From NCBI GenBank assembly GCA_031308135.1, contig JAHLJT010009436.1, positions 136,282,950 to 136,346,949 of the forward strand: DNA of 64,000 bases, written 5' to 3'. A program made the position numbers and the translations under genes. The notes beneath the pieces are model-generated. The model was given only the letters and a program-made list of their open reading frames with translations, was not told the DNA's origin and did not search any database. Shown here one piece after another: positions 47,831 through 57,905 of this stretch. Position 1 is the first letter of the stretch, and every line of letters begins with the position of its first letter. This DNA comes from Acheta domesticus. Taxonomy: Eukaryota; Arthropoda; Insecta; Orthoptera; Gryllidae.

Positions 47831-48775
47831 TCATGTTAGTATGGCGTGGGGCCGCAATGTTGGCGAACACACGCGTCCAGACATCGTAGCATAGTTGTAC
47901 AGGTCTCTAATGGAATTCTGTGCAAGTCTATCTCATGCAGCTTGCACCTAAGGACGCAGTTCTTGGAGATTGGTGGGTAGGGATGGGATCCTAATCACAT
48001 ACTCCATAGCACCCCAAACATTCTCGATCGAGGAGAGGTCAGGCGATGCGGCTGGGCATGACAGAGTATACAAGGCTGCAAGGCATGCTCGGGAGATGGC
48101 TGCGGTATGCGGACGGGCGTTGTCCTGTTGAAATAGGGCATGGGCGTCAGCGTTCACGAACAGCAGAGCCACCGGTTGCAGGCTCTCCTGAACGTACCGT
48201 GCGGCTGTCACGGTGCCTTCGAGGATCACTAACGGTGAATGGGCCCCATGGTATATCGCGTCCCATACCATCACGACGCCATCAAGGTAGGAGCTGGACC
48301 CGTCGCTGAAGATGGCCCGCTGCCAGTCTGCATGGCCCCAGGTCTGTTGTTCCCTAGACCAGGCGATTCTGTAGCGACGATGCTGGGGTGTGAGTGGCAG
48401 GCGTCATAACGGTCGGCGTGCGGCGAGCCCTGCATTGAGCAACCGCCCCAATGGTACTGGCACTTACAAAAGTGACATTGCAGGCTGCACAGCCCGCTGA
48501 ATAGCACATATCGTTGATGTTTGCGCGTGGTGGACAGTCCGTTGGTCCTGCCTTCTCGTGGTGCGTGGCAGATGTCCAGATCCTACATTTGGCGTGCCTT
48601 CCTCAATCCATTGCAGCCAATAGCGGGCGATGGTGGTGTCCGTACAACCGGTATGGCGCGCAATACGGCGACAAGACCAACCAGCCTCCCGCACACCCGC
48701 GATGCAGCCCCTCTCGAAAGCGTCTATTGGCTGTCGAACGCGTCGCCTTGGCGTAGCGTATTGCAGTTGACGCAT
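47831..48775 (-). pseudogene. Tc1-like transposase pseudogene
   Basis: Transposases of this family cut and rejoin transposon ends with a DDE catalytic triad. One frame runs from ATG at 48775 to a terminal TGA at 47831, 314 codons, close to family length. The N-terminal part has two helix-turn-helix-like stretches (RRIARHTGCTDTTIARYW). The triad is still visible: D in FSDGSS, D in FQQDNARPHTA and E in SPDLSSIENVWG, with 32 residues between the second D and E instead of the usual 34. Four in-frame nonsense codons (48464-48466, 48404-48406, 47948-47950, 47933-47935) kill it. It is a fossil. Confidence 0.8.
48143..48329 (-). repeat. Left arm of a 187-bp inverted duplication
   Basis: This part of the transposase pseudogene (around the first catalytic D and following residues) is repeated in inverted orientation at 48934-49119. 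Confidence 0.8.
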
Positions 48776-48933
48776 TGGCGACGCTACCCAATGTCGCAAG
48801 GGCTGGCGCGGCAGTTTGAAGCCCTCTTATCTAGACCGGTGGGCGCGATATCACGCATCTACCACCGACCCCCCAGTGCGTGGCTGACCGTGAAAACTAA
48901 ATTATTGGCTTACCGAATGTTGTGCAAAATTGC

Positions 48934-49119
48934 GACTGGCAGCGGGCCATCTTCAGAGACGGGTCCAGCTTCTACCTTGATGGCGTCGTGATGGTATGGG
49001 ACGCGATATTCCATGGGGCCCATTCACCGTTAGTGATCCTCGAAGGCACCGTGACAGCCGCACGGTACGTTCAGGAGAGCCTGCAACCGGTGGCTCTGCT
49101 GTTCGTGAACGCTGACGCC
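48934..49119 (+). mobile_element. Inverted partial duplicate of the Tc1-like transposase
   Basis: It encodes FRDGSSFYLDGVVMVWD and continues to VNADA on the plus strand, then loses similarity abruptly at both edges. It differs from the left arm by a few substitutions only. It may be a second insertion's remnant or an inverted local duplication. About 600 bases separate the arms. Confidence 0.75.
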
Positions 49120-50439
49120 ATAATTAGACATTCCTGGCAATTATTCTAATGATTCGTTTGAAGCCATTCTGATATCACTCTTTTGCGAAGGCAATAGATG
49201 ATGTTATATGAAAATATAGGTTTACCATTGAGTTATTTTGGAGAAGAGAGGTCATAAGTAAAAAATAAAATATATAATATGATCGATAACATTGGGCAAG
49301 AAAAAGCGACAGGCAGAATAATTTGGAATACATTGTCAATAAAGCAATCGATTCACTTACAATGATTTCTAGCATTAATTTCGCAAATAGGATTACGTGC
49401 TAAAACAAATTAAATACTCCATCTGAAATAGTAGCAATGCTGACAAAGAACAAAGAAAACTCAGAAGTCAGAGGGAAGAAGAAGAAAATAATAAGAAGAA
49501 GAAGATGGAGAAGATTTTTGAAACATTATTGGAGCAGTATAGATAATGAACTGTAGGAGTTAAACTGACATGCATTAAGTCAACATTTTTGTTAAAAATA
49601 TAAATATTTTGTGAATTTTGTCTTTATTCTGCAGAGTTATGTGTGGTTTTGTTGTTTTAATGCGTGAGATGTATTTACACTTAATGCATTCTTCAGTGAT
49701 TAATGTTGGCCACCAAAATGTGTCTCGGAAACTATAGTGAATGCGGTAAGAGTTTTGCAAGAGATGGCTGACGCTTAAGCGTTCGTGAATTTTCGATCCT
49801 AAAATCCGCGTTGTTTTGAGTTGTAACTCTCCAGATCCTTCAGGGTGACGGTCAGAATATCATGTATTAGCGCTGTTCCAACCGCTCAGAGTCGCCTGTA
49901 AGCGGCGAAAATCAAATGTTCCGATTCATAGCTTCTGAGTGCTTGCCAACTAAACCCACTCTCATGTCACAGCGTATAAGGAGGAGCCCGATTTGCGCAT
50001 CACAAGATCTCGGGACTCTGGGACCTTCTTTGAAAGCGAGGACGAGCTCCTGATTTTGGCATCGAAAGTGAACGATCGCTAACGCGCCACGCCGCACCGT
50101 CATTGTACTTGGATTTAAACAGAGGGTCAGTTGACGTAAATCAGTTGTTACGGTGTCATCTAAAAGGGGGCTTGGATGACACCATAGTGACGTCACTGTA
50201 ATGACGTGCCAGCTCCCGATTGGATGACAACGTAACAGCTGATAATCAGTCAAATAAAGTTCTAAATAAATAGAAGTATAACCGCCAAGCCTGCGGACTT
50301 GCGTCAGCGTGTATTATCAGCGTGTCAAATTGGCATCACACTAATGCAAATTCCCCACAAAAATTGTGAGCCTTGCCCTGTCTGCGGTCGCCGAACAATG
50401 AACTGTAACTGTAACTGTAAAGGTAATATAACTGTCTGT
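49120..50439. other. Non-coding DNA with CRE-like site and GAA repeats
   Basis: GAAGAAGAAG runs at 49470-49512. Positions 49830-50270 are GC-balanced and contain TGACGTCA (50188-50195, the cAMP response element palindrome) between GGTGTCATC and GATGACACC repeats. The segment may be a transposon terminal region. No coding domain is seen. Confidence 0.45.
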
Positions 50440-50511
50440 TCTTCTCTCTTTCCTTTTCTCTCTTTTTCTCTCTCACTTTCTCTCTCCCTTCTTTCTCACT
50501 CTATTTCTCAT

Positions 50512-50547
<36 letters not shown>
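50440..50547. repeat. (CT)n / CTTT microsatellite
   Basis: Irregular CTCTTT units followed by about fifteen pure CT units. Leu/Ser frames through it are artefacts. Confidence 0.9.
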
Positions 50548-50548
<1 letters not shown>

Positions 50549-50549
50549 G

Positions 50550-51065
50550 TCGCCGTCCGTCTGTGGGCGATGCTAGTGCCTAAATGGCTCAGAAGATTTG
50601 AGATATTCTCCGGTCTGTCTTACGGAGTCGAGGTCCTGCAAGGTTGAAACGGATTTGTGATTTATGGGGGTTCTTCAAATGACGCCCCAAAAATACATTG
50701 ACAATTTTCTCAAAAATGGATCCAAATTGTTTCTTAAACTTTGTCCTTGAAAAGCGTCGTAAAGAACACTTAAAAATGACGCGGGTATAATTTTCATTGA
50801 AATCCTAGGCTTGTTAAAAATTGCAAAAGGTAACAATTTTTCGAAGTCTTTCTACAACTATAATATGCAGATATATATTTCTTCTTAATAGAATATTTTG
50901 CTTAAAGGCAGATCGTTCACAAGGTCATCTACAATTTTTCACAAATGCAATTTTGCGTGAAATATAGATAATTTTTAAACATTTTTTCCTAAAAATGGCT
51001 CGAAATTTTCTCTCTATGTGTTTTTGTACTAACAAAATACGGTAAAAAACTGGTGCTATACTCAT
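50550..51065 (+). mobile_element. Diverged Helentron-like fragment
   Basis: It starts in the GTCCGTCTGTGGGCGATGCTAG block and carries CAATTTTCTCAAAAATGGATC, then TTTCTACAACTATAA, in family order. It lacks both termini and is clearly older than the copy that follows. Confidence 0.55.
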
Positions 51066-51069
51066 TTTT

Positions 51070-52529
51070 GCCGTGCCGTGAAAACGAAAAAGTAGGTAAA
51101 ACCAGTTGCTAAATTAAGAAAAAAAATCCTCTAACACGTGGTGTAGCCAGAAACCCTGTTTTCTAGGTCCTTGCAACCGGAAAACCAATTGAAAGGAAAA
51201 CGTTCGTCTTTCTGTCCGTCTGTGAACACTGCTAGCGCCTGAACCATACGTACGATTTCTTCCAAAATGAATATTCCCCGTTCGATCTGTTTTCAGTCAA
51301 AGCTTTGAGATTTGGGGGTACTTGATATGAAGCCCCCCGGGGATTTTCAAAATTTTCTCAAAAACGGCTCCAAATTTTTTCTTTATATTTCTTATATGAA
51401 TAAAGTAAAATACACTTATTAACATGGCATAGATCCGATTTTCACGGATAACTCTGAATTTTCGAAAATTGTGAAAGTTTGAATTTTTTTCGGCGTCTTT
51501 CTCCAACTACAAAATTGAAGATAGAAATTTTTCCTTCAAATAAAACGTGCTCTCCAAAGTGAGTTCTTTGTTTAAGGTCATGTACATTGTTCTGAAAATT
51601 TTAGTAGTTTTCGCGCAATATTGTGTGCAATATGTGCAATTTTAAAAAATTACAAAAACAACATTTTCTCAAAAACGGCTCTAAATGTTGTCTTTAAACT
51701 TTAAGTAGGGATAGTGGTAAATGTATTCTATCAGATGACATAAAAGCCATATTGCTCTATAGGTTGGTTTGTTCAAAAATTACAAAAATGTAATTTTTTT
51801 CACATGTTTCTCACGTCGATAATATTTACATTAACGGCGATTTTTTCACATTATTATATTTACGAGTACATGTGCTTTAAATAATGTCAAGTAAAGTTTC
51901 TCGAAAACACAATCGTTTTCTGTGCAAAGTAGCTCAAAATGTCGCATTTTCAGAAACGCTCAAACGCCATTTTCTCATATATGGCTTACATTTTTTCTTC
52001 AAACTTTTGTAACGGATAGTGCTAATTACACTCTTTAGTAAAGCGTAGAGTTTATTTTGAGTTATTTTTTTGTTTTTTCAAAAATTACATAATTGTAATT
52101 TGTTTGAAAGATCTTTCACGTCTTTAATATACACATTACCAGCAATTTGCAAAGATATTATATTTGTGAGTGTACGTGCTTTAAATAATTTCAAATAAAG
52201 CATTTTGAAAATTTTCTGTGAAAATGAGCTTCAAATTTTGCATTTTTAGTAGCGCTAAAACTCCATTTTCTCTTAAACGGCACATAATTTTTAAAAGAAA
52301 ATTGCCATTTAGGGCTAAGTTTTTGTGATCTTTAATATTCTAAAATTAATATTTTCGTTCTACCAATAGGAAACCGAAAAATTAAGAAAATGACAGAAAA
52401 ATGTACTTTTGGCGGTGATAGATGACAGCTGGGAAGAAAAAGTTTGTGGCAATTCCGAATAGCTAGCGAAGACCCAAGGAAATAGAAAACTAATACGGGA
52501 AAGTCTGTGCTATTCTGTAGCACCACTAG
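51070..52529 (+). mobile_element. Helentron-like element, 5'-truncated, intact 3' terminus
   Basis: Closely similar to 44790-46365 from GGGCCGTGAAAACG onward. Unit starts ATTTTCTC lie at 51352, 51663, 51969 and 52265. The 3' end is complete: AATACGGGAAAGT to 52504, stem-loop GTGCTA-TTCTG-TAGCAC (52507-52523), then CTAG at 52526-52529 followed by TTTT. It is the best view of the family's 3' end. The 5' end, including ACTTTCCC, is missing. Confidence 0.7.
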
Positions 52530-52845
52530 TTTTAATGTTGCAAAAATATAACATTCCAAAAGTAAAATATTGATAATAGAGAATTTTCTTAAATAAATTC
52601 AGTTCTAAAAATAGATTGTTAAAAAAGTCATCTACGAATTTTTAGAAAAAACAAGTCGTTTTGTCACCATTTTAGCTGATGTTCGTGTATTTTATTAAAA
52701 GTTCTCAAAAACGGCTTAAATTTTTTTCTTTAAATTTTATTAGAGCAAACGATGTTTAAAGAGGCTCAGATATCTTTTTCTTTGAACTCTCTGAATTTTC
52801 GAAAATTGCAAAAGTTTGAATTAATGCGAGAAAATAAGTATAATT
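52530..52845 (+). mobile_element. Diverged Helentron-like fragment
   Basis: AGTTCTCAAAAACGGCTTAAATTTT and TGAATTTTCGAAAATTGCAAAAGTTTGAATT match the family body. It follows the 3' end of the previous copy, with no termini of its own. Confidence 0.5.
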
Positions 52846-52861
52846 GTTGCACAATTAGTTT

Positions 52862-54100
52862 TAAGTGGGTCACTCCCCAGGACCTCCGAAGAGGCTTTCG
52901 AAGACTTCGTTGAATAAGTTTTCAAACACAGGAGAAAGAGAGGATGCCATGGCCACCACTTCTACTTGGGCAAAGAGTTACTTACAGTACTGAAAAAAAT
53001 TGGGCGAGACAACTCAGCACATTCTGTTGTGAGTCCGCGGGAGCAAAATTTGTATCATATGACGGGGGCTACCTCATCCACCGGCACCGTAATGAACAAA
53101 GACTGACATAGAAGCTGACGAGATTGTCGGTGTCATTTACGTGTTGCTTCTTTAGTATATTATTAAGGTGGGTCGAATTCCTGACGGCCGACTCTCAGAG
53201 AATACTGCTTTTGGCCACATGGGTGGCAAGAGCGAGGGTGGGAGATTTTATTGCATCACGATTGGGTGTAGTATCACGACGGGATTATATATCTTGGGAA
53301 ACCAATAGAGCTTATGAATAGAACTTAGGAATAGAGTGGTTACCGCGGTTTATCCCCCGTTTCTATGGCAACGGAGTTGTTCACCCGTGCCGCGACATCA
53401 TCTTTCAACTTTCGTAAGAGTTTAGTTTGGAGGACCGTATTGATCTCATCTGTCTCTAACGCCTCAAATTTGGAATGGTAGACTATGGTTTTTATTACCA
53501 TAGTGTCATAGCGTTTGATCACAAGTACTTACGTTCACATGGTTTCTGGAATGCGTCACGTTCTTCGTACAACAATGCACTGTCGTCATTTGGCGTGGGC
53601 AAAGTTTCTGGCCCATTTTCTACGGTTTTGGTCTGTGCGGTCGGCGGGCAGTTTTGACTCTTTGAGGCCGCACTTTCCGCCCTTGCCCCAGTATGGCACG
53701 TTCAAGTATGGAGGGAAATGGAGACATTTACTCCATACTGCCACGGTATCTTCAAGAAGCTTACTGACAAAAGGCCTGACCAAGCTACAGTGGCAGTACT
53801 GAGTAAATGGTCAGTTGGTCGGGTGCAGGGGAACACTATTCTTTATAAATCCGTGCGCAGTCCTCCTTCGCGCTTTTTGCCCTAAGAAAGATGATTGACG
53901 GCTGAAACTTTGGCAACTGTGTCTAGGCTGCGGTGTCTCTCGGACAGTCATATGTCTATGGACTCCGGCCTACGCTTCAGTTCTTCTATAGAGGTTCCAA
54001 GAGTCCCCCGCGTTGCCAGAATTCGGCGCTACTTTATACACGCTACTAGTGGTCACGTGATCTGTGAGCTCGTTCTTTCCTAGACTGGTGGACCCTTCGG
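52862..54100 (-). mobile_element. Penelope-like retroelement remnant
   Basis: Penelope-like elements encode a reverse transcriptase, often with a GIY-YIG endonuclease. On the minus strand, 52870-52958 reads VAMASSLSPVFENLF, matching the conserved motif usually seen as GVAMGSPLSPV. Farther 5', 53340-53522 carries YDTMVIKTIVYHSKFEAL, comparable to the YD.K...L...YR.L block. At 53590-53790 is VWSKCLHFPP, like the L.KGLNF.P block. About 53885-53925 has the CGGCTGAAACTTTGGC-type terminal motif. Frames are broken by stops. The YADD active-site region and the endonuclease are missing, cut off by Helentron-like debris at 52.85 kb. It is dead. Confidence 0.6.
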
Positions 54101-54606
54101 GTCACTTCTGAGCTCTTTTCTCCCTCGCTTGACTTGAATTTAGCATTTACGAAGTAGGTGATGTTTCTGCTTTCTGGGACATGTGTTGCCCTTCTACTGT
54201 ATTGAACTCATATATGTGAGAGACCTCATATGTGCATATATATTCGAGACCTAATATGTGTGACAAAGTGTCATGAGTTAAAAACGTAGATATTACTTTA
54301 TCACTGCATTATTTTGTACATTCTTCTTCAATGTTTTAGTAAATATTATGCCGTGATTCTGAACGTACAGTAACTCCATCAGGTGTTACCGGAACCAACA
54401 AGCTCGTTTCATTTCCAACTTGTTTTTGAATTGAAAGTTGCGATGGGCAAATATAATACTGTTTTGAGTTTATATTCTAAGTAAATATGCCATAGAACCA
54501 TTTTAACACATTGTTAAACATAACATTTCTGAAAAAATATATTTTTAGCTTCAAATTTTAGGGCTCTACAGTTAAACTATTCTTTTATACTTGAGGACTG
54601 AAAAAA
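54101..54606. other. AT-rich non-coding DNA
   Basis: ATATGTG(A/C) words recur at 54210-54270. Nothing else is recognised. Confidence 0.5.
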
Positions 54607-54727
54607 ATCCAAAAAGATTTCGGACAGTCATATTTATAACATTAAAAACTTTTATTTATTTATTTTATTTAGCCATAAATAAAAGTTTTTAATGTTATAA
54701 ATATGACTGTCCGAAATCTTTTTGGAT
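54607..54727. repeat. Perfect 53-bp inverted repeat with 15-nt loop
   Basis: The arms 54607-54659 and 54675-54727 are exact reverse complements, beginning ATCCAAAAAGATTTCGGACA. The loop is TTATTTTATTTAGCC. Transcribed, it would give a long perfect hairpin. It could be a recent foldback duplication, a hairpin small-RNA locus or an assembly palindrome. There are no mismatches, unlike any other inverted repeat here. Confidence 0.9.
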
Positions 54728-54884
54728 CTTTCGGAACTTTTACATCAATCTAAGTGACAGCCTTGCAAAAGAATTCGAGAGCTGAAACTTCGTACACTAT
54801 TTTGGGACCAAAATGAATAGGGAAACCTCTTGAGGGTAGACGTTTTTAATGAAATAGTTATTTATGGAACGGGGGCATTATAAG

Positions 54885-54982
54885 GGTTCTAATGATCGAG
54901 CGGCGACAATAAGCCCGAGGGGCAGTAGCCCGAGCGACAAAAGTGGCCCGAGGGCTTTTTGTCGCCCGAGATCATTAGAACC
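54885..54982. mobile_element. Small foldback element with CCCGAG motifs
   Basis: The ends GGTTCTAATGATC and GATCATTAGAACC are exact inverted repeats. Inside, GCGACAATAAGCCCGAGG is mirrored by CCCGAGGGCTTTTTGTCGC. The 98-bp unit has no coding capacity and resembles a MITE or other foldback sequence. Class unknown. Confidence 0.6.
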
Positions 54983-55635
54983 AGTTAATGTCCGTAATAC
55001 GTGATTTTTTGTACCTGATTTTAATTATTCACATTTACTTATTTACTAATTAAATAGTTGTTAACTTGATTCGTTTGTCATTTCTTATTTCCCTCCCATA
55101 ATTCTCTCCGTAAGAGAACATGCAGTAGCACTCAACTGTTTTCATATTTCCCTCGTCACCACGATATTCTCAATTCAGGTAAGTTATGCAGTGAATATCG
55201 AGCTCTGTATTGAAGGCAATAACGTATCAGTAAAAAATATAAGTATTTTTTCGTTATTGTAAAGCGATGTGTCATTGGATATTTCTTGCTCTGCCGATGG
55301 GAAGCCATTTTTTCGTATTCTTTGATTCTATTACTATTATTTTTTACATTTAAAAAATCACGTAGCAGATATGGGTTGATAGAATCAGATATGGAGAAGT
55401 TGAAAAATGTTAAGAAATTAGTAAGTAGACCCATTCCTGTCCGAAGTTTCGACGCGTTTTGGTCTGCTAAGTTTTGATGTGACAACGTTCGTCTCCTTCA
55501 ACTCTAATTACACAATTTCAAATTACGAAATACGAAAATACTTTTAAAACTGCTTAAAGCATTGGAGTCGCCACAATAAGCTAGTTTCATAATACTTTTA
55601 CTTATGTGACGGAACACTTCACGATAATATTCAAA
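54983..55635. other. AT-rich non-coding DNA
   Basis: Opposed short frames at 55156-55485 lack any domain. Nothing is recognised. Confidence 0.5.
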
Positions 55636-57453
55636 CTAGTGGTGCTACATCACTTACTTTCCCGCATTAGAGGAAACAGCTACGTAGTACTGAAATATTG
55701 CACTTTATGCGCTACTAACATCTTAGCTATTATTTGAAAACGTTCAATTCAACCAAAGAGCGTACAACTCACTGTTTCCATCGCAGTGTTGTCAGAACTA
55801 TGTGAATTCTACAACTGCACAAAAATAGAATACAAAAGTTTGGTAAACCGGTATTGGAAAAAGAAGCCAGATACCTTGGACAATATAGAAATGTATTCCA
55901 TTGGGCCATGATTAGATAAGAATATTTTAAAACAATGCAATAAATGCTCTACTCACTGCAAGTGGTACAGCATTCGGTGCGAAAACTAAATATTTTCATG
56001 CAAATATCAACATAAATTAAACAATAATAACTCCTTTTCATACAGCTTCATCAGGTCACAACAATCACACGTAAGTCACAGATATTTGCGTGCGCAAAGT
56101 GTACGTTGTTGCAGACCCTGCATTGTCGCTATTCTGAGAGCTATTAATTTTTTTTTTGTTTTATTTCAAGTATTTCAAAATAAACTATTTCTAAAATATT
56201 AATGTGTAAATGTATAACAGAATGTCGAATGTAAGAAACGAATAAAGAAATAATATACAAAATTGCAAATTCTAATTTACGACGCATCCAGCTGTCCAAA
56301 GCGCATTAAAATTTACAGCAAGCTATTATGTTTGTAACAAAATTATAGAAAAACTACTCGTATTTTGAAAAAATTAAGCATGACGTTATTTGAAGATGTA
56401 GTTTTGATAAGTACATTTCATTGAGAAAAAATTGTATTTTTAAAATTGTAGTTGCAAGAAATCAACGAAAACGAAGCGCAGTCAATTCCGAGCAGACTAT
56501 CATGTTTGTCAGGAAATTATAGAAAAACTACTCATATTTTCAAAAAATTCAACTTGACCTTATTTGAAGATGTTTCTGAAGAGCATATTTCATTACGAAA
56601 AGCAATCGTGTCTTCACAATTGTAGTTGTAGAAAGACGTCAAAATTGTTTTAATTTTTGGAAAAATTAGGCATTTCAACGAACATGAAATCTGCACCATT
56701 CTCTTAAGCTTCCTTTATGCTCTCTCAGGTCCCAGTTTAATGAAAAAACGTTGTGCGGTTTTGAAGAAAAGATGGTTTAAAGAAAATAAAAGATTGTCTA
56801 TGGTTGACACAATTTTTCGAAAAAAATACTTAAGTTTTTTGAAAAAATTGAACATGATCTTATTTGAGGACCTGTTTTTTATGAACACATTTCATTAAGA
56901 AAAAATATATCTTCATAATTGTAATTGTAAGATGCCGAAAAAAAATGAATTTTTCAATTTTCGAAATATCTGAGTTTTCAACCAACATAAGACCTACTTC
57001 ATTCTGTTAATTGATCTTCAGACTATCTAACAACAAAATTTAGTCAAAATTGTTGGCGCCATTTTTTTGACAATTTTGAAAATGTCTCAGGGGCTTCATG
57101 TAAAGTACCCTCCAGAATTAAAATATCGGTTTCAAATTCCTGGGGTGCAAAAATATTCAAATCGATTGCGGAATATCAATTTTGGAGAAAATCGGCACAA
57201 CGGTTTAGTCGCTAGCGTTGTTCACAGACAGACGGACGGACGGACGTTTTGCTTTCGGACCAAAAATAGGGATTCTGGCTGCAACACGTGTTAGGAGATT
57301 TTTTTCTTAATTTAGCAACTTGATTTATCCACTTTTTTGTTACCAGGGCCCTGTAATAAGAGTTTTTCTGCCGAAAATCCGCCGTTTTTTTGCGCAGCAT
57401 TACATAACTTTCCCTATACTATACATACGTACGTATTGTATACAGGAAAGTAA
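55636..57453 (-). mobile_element. Helentron-like element, minus strand, both ends present
   Basis: On the minus strand it starts TACTTTCCTGTATAC near 57453 and ends AATGCGGGAAAGT, a decayed stem-loop (GTGATG-TAGCAC) and CTAG at 55636-55639, followed by TTTG. Its 3' half matches 46390-47115. Its 5' half shares GTCCGTCTGTCTGTGAACAACGCTAG and the GAAGCCCCTGAGACATTTTC segment with the others. It is about 1.8 kb and non-coding. It represents the subfamily whose 3' half follows the 44790 element. Confidence 0.65.
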
Positions 57454-57707
57454 AAATTTTGACGAGACTTTCTCAATAAAAGGAGTTTGATATTCTTGAA
57501 GTCGAATATACTCGCAGACTAACAGCGAGTATTTTTAGATGAGCAAGATGGTGTAATTAGGGAAGTGTTCTTATTAGTGATGACCACGAAACTTAGAATG
57601 TCCCTGCAGCAGGTTCCTAATGAAGATCATTTGGTATGCGACAGAATATTTTTCGTACACAACTTTCATGAATAACTGAAAAATAACACCGGTGCCATTT
57701 TGAGTGG
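57454..57707. other. Non-coding spacer
   Basis: Nothing is recognised. Confidence 0.5.
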
Positions 57708-57905
57708 CGAGTGTGAACGGAAAGGCCAGGGACGGTTGCGTTTCGAACAGTGGGTGCGGTGGCAATGGCGATGGCGTTGACAGCGGTCGTTGGAAGGCGA
57801 GCGGCTGTGGTGGCGTGGGCGGCGCGGCGCCGGCAGTCGCAGCGGTGCCGAGGCGTGGAAACAGTTGCCGGCAGCCTCTCGCGGCTCCCATTACAGGCAG
57901 TCAAT
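57708..57905. promoter_or_regulatory. GC-rich block
   Basis: A short GC-rich segment with GGTGGCAATGGCGATGGCG and GGCGGCGCGGCGCCGG. Frames on both strands have no domain. It is a weak island. Confidence 0.35.

Larger units (their letters stand above)
47759..48800 (-). mobile_element. Tc1-like DNA transposon, decayed
   Basis: A minus-strand Tc1/mariner-type element defined by its transposase pseudogene. The low-coordinate flank (CATACAAAATGATTACAATT, from 47763) may be its 3' terminal repeat, but I see no matching complement at the other end, so the outer limits are approximate. Confidence 0.6.
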
